From NCBI GenBank assembly GCA_007116145.1, contig SKJB01000030.1, positions 1-42,573 of the forward strand: a stretch of 42,573 nt of DNA. The letters are read 5' to 3'. The first letter of the stretch is position 1. Every line of letters starts with the position of its first letter. The translations under genes and the position numbers were made by a program. The DNA is from Limnochordia bacterium. GTDB lineage: Bacteria > Bacillota > Limnochordia > Darwinibacteriales > DTU012. Under the pieces are notes generated by a model. It saw only the letters and a list, made by a program, of their open reading frames with translations. It had not been told where the DNA came from and did no database searches. This document shows positions 17,086 to 25,183 of this stretch, piece after piece.

Positions 17086-18291
17086 ATGAGGAAATTCCAG
17101 TACAAAGCAAAAAATCGTTTAGGACAAGCTGTCTCAGGTGTCTACGAAGCCGAATCACGAGAAATAGCAGTTGATAATCTGCGTCAGCAAGGTTTTTTTA
17201 TTACTGTCATTAAGGAAGCGGCGCAACCTGCAACGGCTAATTTATTTGGAGCACGCGGAAAACTAAAAGCAAAATTTCTTGCTTTGTTTTGTCGTCAATT
17301 TGCGTTACAACTTGGAGTCGGTTTATCATTGGTCCGTAGTTTACAATTACAGCAAGAACAAGCACCGGATATCCGTTTAAAAAAGGCCTTAGAGCAGATT
17401 CGCTTAGAAGTCTCTAGTGGAACGCCATTCACGAAAAGCTTGGAGAAGCACAAAAGTCTTTTTCCTCACGTCTTTATTCACTTAGTCGAAGCAGGGGAAA
17501 TTGCTGGAGCATTACCGGAAGTACTCGATCGCCTAGCCATCTACTATGAGCGTGAGGATGAGTTACGGAAAAAAGTATCAGAAGCTTTAATGTATCCTGC
17601 AATCATCTCGACGGTAGCAGTAATAATGGTATTTTTGCTCGTTTTTTTCGTGCTACCGATGTTAATTGGTAATTTCGCAAGTTTTGGGGTTCAACCACCA
17701 CCCCTAACGCAAGCTGTGCTTGATGCTCGTTTGGTTTTAATCCAATACTGGTATGTTTTTCTTGCTAGCATTGTTGGTTTCGTCTTTCTGATAAAATGGT
17801 ACATTAATACCGCGAGTGGTAAACTGAAGATACATCGACTCACTTTGATTTTACCTATCCTAGGTGCGCTCCAAAAAATGGTGATTTACTCACGGTTTTG
17901 CCGTACACTTAGTCTGATGCTCAGTAGCGGTATCTCTATGATCCAATCGCTGCAAATCCTAGAACGGCTAATTGATAATAAAGTGATTCAAATCGCCATT
18001 AGTGAAGCAAGGCATGGCGTGGAAAAAGGACAAGGTCTCAGTGGTCCATTAGCAAATCATAGAGCATTTACACCGATGTTGGTACAAATGTTTGCGATTG
18101 GCGAAGAAACAGGGAGTTTAGAGGACGTCCTTGTGCAACTAGCTGACTATTATGATCGAGAAGTTAACTATGCGGTGTCCAGTTTTACAAAGCTGCTAGA
18201 GCCTATCGTTATGATAGTTCTTGCTGTTGTGGTATTGTTTATTTTATTATCGGTTTACTTACCAATGATGCAGATGGTAACTGCTTTGTAA
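17086..18291 (+). CDS. pilC: Type IV pilus inner-membrane platform protein PilC
   Basis: This 401-residue polytopic protein anchors the PilB/PilT motors. It opens with FQYKAKNRLGQAVSG and a short N-terminal domain, then two T2SSF repeats (about 65-190 and 270-395). Each repeat ends in hydrophobic helices (190-215, 228-250, 370-395). Motifs include the conserved EAGE-type VEAGEIAGALPEVLDRL and IGEETGSLEDVL. ATG 17086 follows AGGGTGG by 8 bases and lies 19 bases after pilT; the longer frame from 17005 would overlap pilT and lacks a ribosome site. Confidence 0.94.
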   Translation: MRKFQYKAKNRLGQAVSGVYEAESREIAVDNLRQQGFFITVIKEAAQPATANLFGARGKLKAKFLALFCRQFALQLGVGLSLVRSLQLQQEQAPDIRLKKALEQIRLEVSSGTPFTKSLEKHKSLFPHVFIHLVEAGEIAGALPEVLDRLAIYYEREDELRKKVSEALMYPAIISTVAVIMVFLLVFFVLPMLIGNFASFGVQPPPLTQAVLDARLVLIQYWYVFLASIVGFVFLIKWYINTASGKLKIHRLTLILPILGALQKMVIYSRFCRTLSLMLSSGISMIQSLQILERLIDNKVIQIAISEARHGVEKGQGLSGPLANHRAFTPMLVQMFAIGEETGSLEDVLVQLADYYDREVNYAVSSFTKLLEPIVMIVLAVVVLFILLSVYLPMMQMVTAL

Positions 18292-18303
18292 AGGAGTGAT
18301 ATT

Positions 18304-19335
18304 ATGGTAAAAAGTTGCTTAGGACTCGACATTGGTCATGCAACCATTAAGCTAGTTGAGGCCCAGCGAAAGGGCAAAGGCGTGGTCATAACTCGCTACG
18401 GTTCAATACCTACACCAGAAAAATCGTACCTAAAAAGTAAAATCCTAAACGTCGACGGTATTGCACAAAGCGTACGGACGCTTGTGAAGAATATGGGTAC
18501 GACGACGAAATCGGTATGTCTAGGTTTAACAAGTTCAGAGATTGTTATTAAAACAATTACTATGCCTAATATGCAAACGAAGGAATTAGAGCAAGCCTTG
18601 GAATTTGAGTTACACGACCATGTCGGTTTTGCTTATAACAGTCCGAAGGAAGTAGCGTTTAGTTATGATGTGATGCATAAAGATGCAACCCAACAAACTA
18701 TCTTACTCGTGGCTTGTAAACGTGAAGTCATTGAGCCTTATATGAGTATTGTTGATAAAGCTGGATTGGATCTAGCCATCATAGATATTCAAGCTTTAGC
18801 ATTACCGCGGGTCAGTCCTCAAATAAGAAGTAGTTGCTTTATTGACATTGGGAGCTTACAAACTACGATTTACATTCAACAAAATGACGAGTTCAAAGTG
18901 TATCGGATACTCCCCCTTGGTATGGAGCACCTAATCAACGGACTATCGGAGGCATACTCGGAGCAGTATGCGCAAAGTAAAGCCTTGTTATTTAAGGAGG
19001 ATATCTCTGACTTAATGACCAATGGTACTGGTACAAAAGGTACACTCAGAGCCTTTATTGGCCAGCTAGTCGGTGGAGTGCTCCAAACTCTTGATTTCTT
19101 TCGAGCTCAAGAACGAGCTAGTAATATTGATGAAGTGCTAGATAGTGTGTGCTTAGTAGGTGGTGTTGCCCATGTCAAAGGCATAGACAAATTATTAAAC
19201 GAAGAAGTGGATATTAGCGTAGAGGTGTTAAATCCATTTACTGTAGTTGGTTGCACCCCAGACATGGTTGCACCTCTCGACTACGCAACCTATGCATCAG
19301 CTACTGGGTTGGCTATTAGGGGGTTAGAGCAATGA
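18304..19335 (+). CDS. pilM: Type IV pilus actin-like protein PilM
   Basis: This 343-residue cytoplasmic protein has an actin-like fold. It begins with the nucleotide-binding loop LGLDIGHATIKLVE and later has FIDIGS and CLVGGVAHVKGI (second phosphate and adenosine segments). PilM docks on the short N-terminal tail of PilN and links the alignment complex to the motors. ATG follows AAGGAGTG by 5 bases. The stop overlaps the pilN start (ATGA). Confidence 0.93.
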   Translation: MVKSCLGLDIGHATIKLVEAQRKGKGVVITRYGSIPTPEKSYLKSKILNVDGIAQSVRTLVKNMGTTTKSVCLGLTSSEIVIKTITMPNMQTKELEQALEFELHDHVGFAYNSPKEVAFSYDVMHKDATQQTILLVACKREVIEPYMSIVDKAGLDLAIIDIQALALPRVSPQIRSSCFIDIGSLQTTIYIQQNDEFKVYRILPLGMEHLINGLSEAYSEQYAQSKALLFKEDISDLMTNGTGTKGTLRAFIGQLVGGVLQTLDFFRAQERASNIDEVLDSVCLVGGVAHVKGIDKLLNEEVDISVEVLNPFTVVGCTPDMVAPLDYATYASATGLAIRGLEQ

Positions 19336-19862
19336 AGATCAATCTTCTCCCTGCTGAAAAACGACCGTTGCGTTCGAATCAAATTCGATGGGAATTTGTG
19401 ATACTGCTGATTACATTTTTAGGGTTTACTGCCATCACCGCTTTTAGCTTCCTTGAACGATCCAATCTAGACTCTCTTCAACATGAATTCGATGGACTGG
19501 TGCAGTATCGGAGTATTCTCCAATTGCAGAGAGCCAGGGCTGAAGAAATGCAGGCCGAAGTTAGCGCCATTAAAGCAGAACATGCACGGATGACCAAAAT
19601 CTTAAAAAAATCCGAGGATGGATTTACAATTTCGTTGTTAGACCAAATCCAAGCTAGTGTTATGCAAGATATTTATTTTGAGCGATTTGTTAAGAGTACT
19701 TCAGTCGTTGAGTTGCGTGGATACACGGAAAATTTGACATCACTTACACAATTTATTCAGCGTCTTGAGGATTTTGGTAATGGAACACGCATCCGCGATC
19801 TTCGTCATGACGAACGTCATCCATTTTTGCGTTTCTATCTAGAAATTGAAAGGAGACGCTGA
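19332..19862 (+). CDS. pilN: Type IV pilus alignment protein PilN
   Basis: This 176-residue protein begins MKINLLP, matching the INLLP motif that in PilN binds PilM. A single membrane helix (about 21-43) is followed by a coiled segment (50-95) and a periplasm-type ferredoxin-like domain. It overlaps pilM by 4 bases and lies 2 bases ahead of the next gene. Fold, size and position support the call; sequence conservation beyond the first residues is low, as usual for the family. Confidence 0.88.
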   Translation: MKINLLPAEKRPLRSNQIRWEFVILLITFLGFTAITAFSFLERSNLDSLQHEFDGLVQYRSILQLQRARAEEMQAEVSAIKAEHARMTKILKKSEDGFTISLLDQIQASVMQDIYFERFVKSTSVVELRGYTENLTSLTQFIQRLEDFGNGTRIRDLRHDERHPFLRFYLEIERRR

Positions 19863-19864
19863 GC

Positions 19865-20704
19865 ATGCAGATCATTTCACAAATAAAGGTATTAAACGAG
19901 CGGATCAGTGTCCTAGTTCTATTTTCTGCGTTCTTGTTTTTATTGTTAACGGTGATCAGTTTTTTTGCATTGTACATGCCGGCCAAAGAGCAAGCAAGTT
20001 TGTTGCAAGAAGGAATCGATCAAGAGCAACGAACCCATGAAATGCTATTGCGTTTACCTGTAAGCACTCCACTGGATTCCAGTGTGCTAAGGGATATAGA
20101 GCAGTATAGACTTCTATTTCCGCAAGTAACGGATTTTCCACTCGTTGTTGCATGGATCAATGATTTCATAAAAACAGGTTTCTTGGAGGGTTTCTTAGAA
20201 TATACACCATTAAGGGTTGACCAGGATTACTTTACGTCTAATCTTAAGTTGCGATTTCATGGCGAGTATGAGCAGTTCCTGCTGTTCGTCAATACATTAG
20301 AGCAGAATTTGCCAAATCTTGCTATCACCTATGTCTCGCTAGAAGTAGATGAAGAGCGTAGACTAGCTGGCTTGGTAGAAATGACTTTGTCTGTATTGCC
20401 CAATTCCAAGCAGTCGAAGCAGGCTTGGCAAGCACGGAAAAATGTGGATTTGACTGATCTTGTTGTCGTTGATAATTTTGGCTATCCTTTCTATATGATT
20501 GAAGACTTTTATAGTAATTCGATTAAAGTTTTAGGGGTCGTCACAGAGGAGAGAACTGCAAGAGTTCTTATTTCTAACGGAAGCCAACAGAACTGGATGC
20601 AAATAGGTGACACACTACGTGGAGGCACAATATCCGAGATTAGTGGGCAAGGCGTATCCGTGCAATTTGGTGGAATTATTATCATGTTACGTATTGGAGG
20701 GTAA
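19865..20704 (+). CDS. pilO: PilO-like protein with PilP-like C-terminal domain
   Basis: This 279-residue protein has one membrane helix near the N-terminus (about 17-40), a coiled segment and a ferredoxin-like PilO domain (to about 180). The last 80 residues add a beta-rich segment (IKVLGVVTEERTARVLISNG, then WMQIGDTLRGGTISEISGQG) resembling the PilP domain, which is a separate lipoprotein in Gram-negative systems. It would form the alignment complex with PilN. AAAGGAG inside the end of pilN serves as ribosome site. The PilP-like assignment rests on pattern (short beta strands, GD plus GxIxxI) and is an inference. Confidence 0.82.
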   Translation: MQIISQIKVLNERISVLVLFSAFLFLLLTVISFFALYMPAKEQASLLQEGIDQEQRTHEMLLRLPVSTPLDSSVLRDIEQYRLLFPQVTDFPLVVAWINDFIKTGFLEGFLEYTPLRVDQDYFTSNLKLRFHGEYEQFLLFVNTLEQNLPNLAITYVSLEVDEERRLAGLVEMTLSVLPNSKQSKQAWQARKNVDLTDLVVVDNFGYPFYMIEDFYSNSIKVLGVVTEERTARVLISNGSQQNWMQIGDTLRGGTISEISGQGVSVQFGGIIIMLRIGG

Positions 20705-20818
20705 GAACATGCATTGGTTCAGCAACTAAGGTGGAGTAACAAGGCGTATCATGATAATGTTAAATCCAGCGTAGAAGTGAGAGTTAAGTTCTGGTAGATT
20801 ACGAAGGAGATGGTATAT

Positions 20819-21364
20819 ATGAAGGCTGGTTCCACAGAATATCAGGTTCACAATTATATGGAAGATATTGTTAAAGAAATTCTCCAGAAGCTGATTAAGA
20901 AAGAGACAGATATTTGCACCTGCACACATTGTCTGGCAGATATGACAGCAAGTGCACTAAATACAGTGACTCCTAAATACGAGACGAGTGGACCTGATAT
21001 GTCTCAACTTGATGAAGACGCTCTGTATGAAGTGATGTCGAAGGTGTATGCAGCTATGGTTAGAGTTAGCAAAAATCCAAGACATGATCAAAATACGTTT
21101 GATCCAGAGGCAGTCCATTTGTATAACCTCAGTGAGGTTTTAGTTAATAACGTGCTTAGTGAGACACTGGCGTCGGATACTAGTGGGCCGACAGACTCTG
21201 AGTATCTAGCAAAGATAGCGTCTATCTGTCTTAACGAGGTCAAACCTCGCTATGCCTTGACAAGAAAGGGTGTATCTTTTCAGCGGTTAGCACAACTCGA
21301 ACATCAGCATTTACCGGATCTCTTAGTTATCATCCATAACGCAATAAAAGCAGTATCGAAGTAA
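20819..21364 (+). CDS. Tandem ComFB-domain protein
   Basis: This 181-residue protein has a first ComFB (late competence development) domain at about 9-85: VHNYMEDIV, the cysteine cluster CTCTHC (C33, C35, C38), then ADMTASALN and TPKY. A second, degenerate copy at about 98-178 keeps LYNLSEVLVNNVL and ICLNEVKPRYALTRKG but has lost the Cys cluster. ComFB proteins are reported as cyclic dinucleotide receptors linked to pili or competence; I recall this from recent work and cannot check it here. The start ATG 20819 follows AAGGAG by 9 bases; the ATG at 20810 sits on the ribosome site itself. The gene lies between pilO and pilD and ends before an 11-bp hairpin. Confidence 0.85.
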   Translation: MKAGSTEYQVHNYMEDIVKEILQKLIKKETDICTCTHCLADMTASALNTVTPKYETSGPDMSQLDEDALYEVMSKVYAAMVRVSKNPRHDQNTFDPEAVHLYNLSEVLVNNVLSETLASDTSGPTDSEYLAKIASICLNEVKPRYALTRKGVSFQRLAQLEHQHLPDLLVIIHNAIKAVSK

Positions 21365-21373
21365 TTTCATGTT

Positions 21374-21404
21374 AAAGCTAGAGCCCGTGAGCTCTAGCTT
21401 TCTA
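21374..21404 (+). terminator. Hairpin between comFB-like gene and pilD
   Basis: A perfect 11-bp stem, AAAGCTAGAGC (21374-21384) with GCTCTAGCTTT (21391-21401), has a 6-base loop. The T tract after it is short (CTTTCT), so it is probably a partial terminator or attenuator that sets pilD expression. It would lie inside pilD if the upstream ATG at 21369 were used, which argues for the start at 21426. Confidence 0.6.
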
Positions 21405-21425
21405 ACTATATGGGAGTTGATTCTG

Positions 21426-22145
21426 ATGGTAACTGCAGCAGTTGCCTTGTTGTTCGGATTTGTTTTAGGTAGTTTCTATAACGTGGTCATTTGGCGGCTT
21501 CCTCGAGGAGAATCGATAATTTATCCTGCTTCTCATTGTTCTAGCTGTCAAACACAATTACAGCCTATTGATCTCATTCCAGTTCTTAGTTTTCTAATGC
21601 AGAGAGGTCGCTGCCGATACTGCCAAAGAGCAATTAGTTGGCAATACCCCGCAGTTGAATTAATGACAGCCACTGGTTTTGCTATTTTTGCTTACTATAC
21701 TAGCGGGTGGCAGATTCTAGTAGGCCTTACCTTGTTTTCCCTTCTCTTTGTGGGATCCGTCATTGATTTACAGCATAAAATAATCCCAAACGTGCTTACT
21801 CTCACTGGAGTGGTTTTAGGTATTTCATTTGCTCTCTTTGGCATTTATATACCTATCATGGATAGTCTCTGGGGTGTGGTTACTGGTGGTGGTATTCTAC
21901 TTTTGGTATCCATCCTATCCGGTGGAGGAATGGGAATGGGTGATGTAAAGTTGTTAGCTATGATTGGTAGCTTTTTGGGTCCGATGGGCAGTTTAATATC
22001 TTTGTTTGTGGGTTCATTAATTGGTAGTATTGTGGGGCTAGTTTATTTAAAAGTGACAAACCAAGACCGGAAGACAGTGATTCCATTCGGACCATTTTTA
22101 AGTATTGGTGGACTCGTTAGCTTTTGGTGGATACTGATTCGCTAA
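21426..22145 (+). CDS. pilD: Prepilin peptidase / N-methyltransferase PilD
   Basis: This 239-residue membrane aspartic protease (A24 family) cleaves and N-methylates type IV prepilins. The N-terminal cytoplasmic loop carries two CxxC pairs (C38/C41 and C63/C66) flanking the methylase-linked domain. The catalytic Asp residues are D114 in SVIDLQHKIIPN and D173 in GMGMGDVKLL. About seven or eight membrane helices are visible. GGGAG at 21412-21416 supports ATG 21426; the in-frame ATG at 21369 lacks a ribosome site and would include the hairpin. No prepilin gene is in the window, so its substrates are encoded elsewhere. Confidence 0.93.
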   Translation: MVTAAVALLFGFVLGSFYNVVIWRLPRGESIIYPASHCSSCQTQLQPIDLIPVLSFLMQRGRCRYCQRAISWQYPAVELMTATGFAIFAYYTSGWQILVGLTLFSLLFVGSVIDLQHKIIPNVLTLTGVVLGISFALFGIYIPIMDSLWGVVTGGGILLLVSILSGGGMGMGDVKLLAMIGSFLGPMGSLISLFVGSLIGSIVGLVYLKVTNQDRKTVIPFGPFLSIGGLVSFWWILIR

Positions 22146-22244
22146 AACTCATAAACCACCGTCGCTAAATGGCAAAAAAAAAAGCAGTGTATGTGCAGGA
22201 ATCACAGACTTAATATGGAATTAACAAACAAGGAGGTGATACCT

Positions 22245-22451
22245 ATGAATGTAATGTTTGAAGCTGCAAATTATTTTGTTCGTATTCGAGAGGATAGAGG
22301 TCGCTTAAAGCTAACTGTATGGAGTCAAAAAGGGGATAAGGTTGTTAGTGAATATGTAAGCGCTGCATCACTAGATAATGTCTGGCAAAACATTGCTACT
22401 CTAAGCTCCTTGGATGTTGTACAATTGGTTAAGGAGCGCTTAGTAGGCTAA
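22245..22451 (+). CDS. Small hypothetical protein (68 residues)
   Basis: The ATG at 22245 follows AAGGAGGTGAT (22230-22240), an 11-base complement of the 16S 3' end, so strong translation is expected. The product is a soluble 68-residue protein of mixed charge, with a beta-like first half (NYFVRIREDRGRLKLTVW) and a helical end (VVQLVKERLVG). I do not recognise the family. It sits 99 bases after pilD and may be the last gene of the pilus cluster, or a separate unit. The gap between them holds a stretch of ten A residues but no clear promoter. Confidence 0.7.
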   Translation: MNVMFEAANYFVRIREDRGRLKLTVWSQKGDKVVSEYVSAASLDNVWQNIATLSSLDVVQLVKERLVG

Positions 22452-22486
22452 GTTTGTTAATATACAAAAAATTATTACAATTTATC

Positions 22487-22515
22487 TTGACGATCAAGTT
22501 GGATTGTAGTACATT
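22487..22515 (+). promoter_or_regulatory. Promoter-like sequence with no gene behind it
   Basis: TTGACG (22487-22492) and TACATT (22510-22515) are 17 bases apart. The only thing downstream before the terminator at 22558-22589 is about 40 bases of AT-rich sequence, so it would make a short RNA. Confidence 0.45.
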
Positions 22516-22521
22516 ATATAC

Positions 22522-22589
22522 AGATAGATTTGCTGCTAGATGGTAACGAAAATTGTTAAAAACCCTGAAGCGATTGCTTCAGGGTTTTT
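22522..22589 (+). ncRNA. Candidate short RNA of about 70 nt
   Basis: The span lies between a promoter-like element (22487-22515) and a strong 14-bp terminator hairpin, and contains no reading frame with a ribosome site. If transcribed, the RNA would have about 36 single-stranded bases followed by the terminator stem. I recognise no known RNA family. The alternative is that the terminator simply ends the pilus transcript and the promoter match is chance. Confidence 0.3.
22558..22589. terminator. Strong bidirectional terminator
   Basis: A perfect 14-bp stem, AAAAACCCTGAAGC (22558-22571) with GCTTCAGGGTTTTT (22576-22589), has loop GATT. A and T runs on the two sides make it work for the rightward gene at 22245 and for leftward pdxT, whose stop codon touches the stem. 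Confidence 0.93.
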
Positions 22590-23166
22590 AGTTACGTTTA
22601 ATCATATCGATAAAGTATTGATGAAATCGTTGGTCCGTTGTTAATTCTGGATGAAAAGCAGTGACGAGGATATTAGCTTGTGTCGCTGCCACGAGCTTAT
22701 CTTTAACATAAATCCAGGGTTTTACCTTGGATCCATACTCCGTAATAATAGGAGCACGAATAAAAACTAATTGAATCGGGGGATCACTAAGGGCAACAAT
22801 ATTCTCGTAGGTAATGAAGCTTGCTAATTGGCTACCATATGCGTTACGTTGCACTGTAATGTCCATTAGACCTAGATGGTTGGAACTCTCTCCTACAATC
22901 TGTTTAGCCAAGAGGATTAAACCTGCACAGGTTCCCCAAAGGGGTATTCCTAGTTTCGCTAGTTCAAGAATTGGCTCTACAAGTTCAAACTCATGTAGTA
23001 GTTTTCCTATGGTGGTACTCTCACCACCAGGTAAGATGAGTCCATCTAGTCCCCTGAGCTGTTTTGGTTTCTTTATCGCAATCGGTTGTACTTGGGGTAG
23101 TGTAGCTAAGAGCTCAAGATGCTCGCTAACGCCTCCTTGTAATGCGAGGACACCAACATGTAACAC
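22588..23166 (-). CDS. pdxT: Pyridoxal 5'-phosphate synthase, glutaminase subunit PdxT
   Basis: This 192-residue class I glutamine amidotransferase hydrolyses glutamine and passes ammonia to PdxS. The triad is Cys80 in GTCAGL with His172 and Glu174 in FHPELT. LPGGEST (45-51) and VQRNAYGSQLASF are family hallmarks. It lies one base after the pdxS stop, so the two are translationally linked. It makes vitamin B6 by the DXP-independent route. Confidence 0.97.
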   Translation of the reverse strand: MLHVGVLALQGGVSEHLELLATLPQVQPIAIKKPKQLRGLDGLILPGGESTTIGKLLHEFELVEPILELAKLGIPLWGTCAGLILLAKQIVGESSNHLGLMDITVQRNAYGSQLASFITYENIVALSDPPIQLVFIRAPIITEYGSKVKPWIYVKDKLVAATQANILVTAFHPELTTDQRFHQYFIDMIKRN

Positions 23167-23167
23167 A

Positions 23168-24055
23168 TTACCACCCGCGCTCTGCTAGGCGTTGCTCAGT
23201 GGGGATAGAGCTGATATCTAGACCAGACATAGGCTCACCGAGATCTTCAGATACGCGAGCAATAATATCAGCATCATCAAAGTGCGTCGTTGCTTGTACA
23301 ATTGCTTTCGCACGCTTAGCAGGATTTCCACTGCGGAAAATTCCCGATCCAACAAAGACACCATCGCAACCGAGTTGCATCATTAAAGCAGCATCAGCAG
23401 GTGTGGCTAAGCCACCAGCTGCAAAGTTAACGACGCTAAGTTTACCATGTTCAGCAACATACTTGACAAGATCATAGGGGGCTTGGAGGTTTTTTGCCTC
23501 GGTCATTAATTCTTCACTTCCTAATGTTGTAAGCCGACGGATATGGGAATTGACGGTGCGAATGTGGCGAACTGCTTCAACCACATTACCTGTTCCTGCT
23601 TCACCTTTTGTGCGAATCATAGAGGCTCCTTCACCAATGCGTCGTAATGCTTCTCCAAGGTTTTTGGCTCCACAGACAAAGGGAATTCGAAACTGATGTT
23701 TGTCGATATGAAATTCATCATCGGCAGGGGTTAAAACTTCACTTTCATCAATGTAATCAATACCTAGTGCTTCGAGAATTTGTGCTTCAACGTAATGACC
23801 GATCCGCACTTTGGCCATAACTGGAATGGAAACAGCAGCTACTATTTCCTTAATCATCTTGGGATCGCTCATACGTGCCACGCCACCGTCTTTGCGAATA
23901 TCTGAGGGTACACGCTCGAGAGCCATTACTGCAACAGCGCCAGCTTCTTCAGCTATCTTTGCTTCATCGGCTGTGGTTACATCCATAATCACCCCACCTT
24001 TTAGCATTTGAGCGAGGTTTTTGTTTAAACCATATTGTTGATCATTTACACTCAT
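23168..24055 (-). CDS. pdxS: Pyridoxal 5'-phosphate synthase, synthase subunit PdxS
   Basis: This 295-residue TIM-barrel enzyme forms PLP from ribose 5-phosphate, glyceraldehyde 3-phosphate and ammonia as a dodecamer with PdxT. The two reactive lysines are present: Lys82 in MAKVRIGH and Lys150 in TKGEAGTGN. Asp25 lies in GVIMDV. Sequence is highly conserved over the full length. AAGGAGG precedes the ATG by 8 bases on the minus strand. Confidence 0.98.
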   Translation of the reverse strand: MSVNDQQYGLNKNLAQMLKGGVIMDVTTADEAKIAEEAGAVAVMALERVPSDIRKDGGVARMSDPKMIKEIVAAVSIPVMAKVRIGHYVEAQILEALGIDYIDESEVLTPADDEFHIDKHQFRIPFVCGAKNLGEALRRIGEGASMIRTKGEAGTGNVVEAVRHIRTVNSHIRRLTTLGSEELMTEAKNLQAPYDLVKYVAEHGKLSVVNFAAGGLATPADAALMMQLGCDGVFVGSGIFRSGNPAKRAKAIVQATTHFDDADIIARVSEDLGEPMSGLDISSIPTEQRLAERGW

Positions 24056-24099
24056 TTAGTAAATCCTCCTTATAACCAGTTGTTTCCTGTATTCGTATG

Positions 24100-24129
24100 T
24101 ATTGTGACACAAAGCATGTTTATTGTCAA
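24100..24129 (-). promoter_or_regulatory. Likely pdxS-pdxT promoter
   Basis: On the minus strand a perfect TTGACA (24129-24124) is followed after 18 bases by CACAAT (24105-24100), 45 bases upstream of pdxS. The -10 matches at four of six positions. Confidence 0.55.
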
Positions 24130-24152
24130 TATGGTATGGGTAAGTACACCGT

Positions 24153-25022
24153 TTAAGGTTGAGTAGTCTCTTGCGTCAATAACTCGGTAAACTGACTACG
24201 GGGGTGAGGGCTTGTAATCGTCAACTGCTCCCTACTTTTCGGATGGAGAATTGTCAACGAACTAGCATGTAATGCAAGTCTTCGTGCTGCAAGGTGGCTC
24301 TTTTTATTATACAAGGCATCGCCGACTATCGGATAGTTAATCGAACTGAGATGAACTCGAATCTGGTGGGTGCGTCCCGTTTGGATTGCCACCCGTAGTT
24401 CGCTGACACCTGCATATTGGTTGAGGGGAAAATACGTGGTTCGAGCACTTTTACCCCTGATTGCAGTGCTAATCTCGCCGTTGCTTGTGACAGCTCCCTC
24501 GACTAAGGCCCAATATTCCTTTATAATCTTATCGGTATGCCAGAGGGTACTGAGTTCGGTCTGAACCGCACTGGACTTTGCAAAGAGCACCACTCCCGAT
24601 GTATCTCTGTCAAGGCGATGTACTGGCCGGGGAGTAATGTAGAGATCCTTACTGATGAAATAATCCGCAACCCCGCCAATTAGAGATGGTGCTGATTTTG
24701 ATTTGGTATGGTGTACCACAAGGCCAGCAGGCTTATTAACAGCTAGCAGCCAGGGGTCCTCAAAGAGAACTTCTAGCTGTATTGGAGTAGGTGTTACTCG
24801 AATTTGTTCTTGAACGGGGAGTAATACTTTTAAGTATTGTCCTGCCTTAACCTTGGTTTTTGAGTGCACAGCACGTTCATCGAGGAATAATCCCTTTGTG
24901 CGAATTATTTTTTGAATTTGGCGATTACCTAGTTTGAGCTCCTCTTTTAGCACTGTTATGACGGGCATTGCTTGTTGCTTTTCGGTTATTACAAGACTAG
25001 CTACTGTTTTTTTTGATCCCAA
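24153..25022 (-). CDS. RluA-family pseudouridine synthase with S4 domain
   Basis: This 289-residue enzyme isomerises uridine in rRNA or tRNA. An S4-like RNA-binding domain (about 25-70; LGNRQIQKIIRTKGLFLDE) precedes the catalytic domain. That domain has VVNKPAGLVVH-type LAVNKPAGLVVHH and the signature HRLDRDTSGVVLFAKS with the catalytic Asp, then GRTHQIRVHL and GDALY. It resembles the RluD/YjbO/YlyB group; exact target is not predictable. The preferred start is TTG at 25022-25020, because AAGGAG lies 9 bases before it. A longer frame from another TTG at 25052 has no ribosome site. It is upstream of pdxS on the same strand but separated by a promoter. Confidence 0.9.
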   Translation of the reverse strand: MGSKKTVASLVITEKQQAMPVITVLKEELKLGNRQIQKIIRTKGLFLDERAVHSKTKVKAGQYLKVLLPVQEQIRVTPTPIQLEVLFEDPWLLAVNKPAGLVVHHTKSKSAPSLIGGVADYFISKDLYITPRPVHRLDRDTSGVVLFAKSSAVQTELSTLWHTDKIIKEYWALVEGAVTSNGEISTAIRGKSARTTYFPLNQYAGVSELRVAIQTGRTHQIRVHLSSINYPIVGDALYNKKSHLAARRLALHASSLTILHPKSREQLTITSPHPRSQFTELLTQETTQP

Positions 25023-25183
25023 TGAAATTCTCTCCTTCGTATAGGCCAGCAAGACTTGCTACATTTTGCCAAGCAGAGACTGCTACCATTTTTAAATATA
25101 TCTCTTTTTCAGCGAATGTCAAGATGTATTTTGCATAAAACGCTAAAAATGGTGCAGAATGGTATAAAAAGGGGGGGATAGCT

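Noticed and set aside
20728-20752. A stretch reading GGTGGAGTAACAAGGCGTATC resembles the 16S rRNA 3' region.
   Set aside because: It aligns only with several gaps, has no flanking rRNA sequence, and sits in a 114-base gap between pilO and the ComFB gene; most likely chance.
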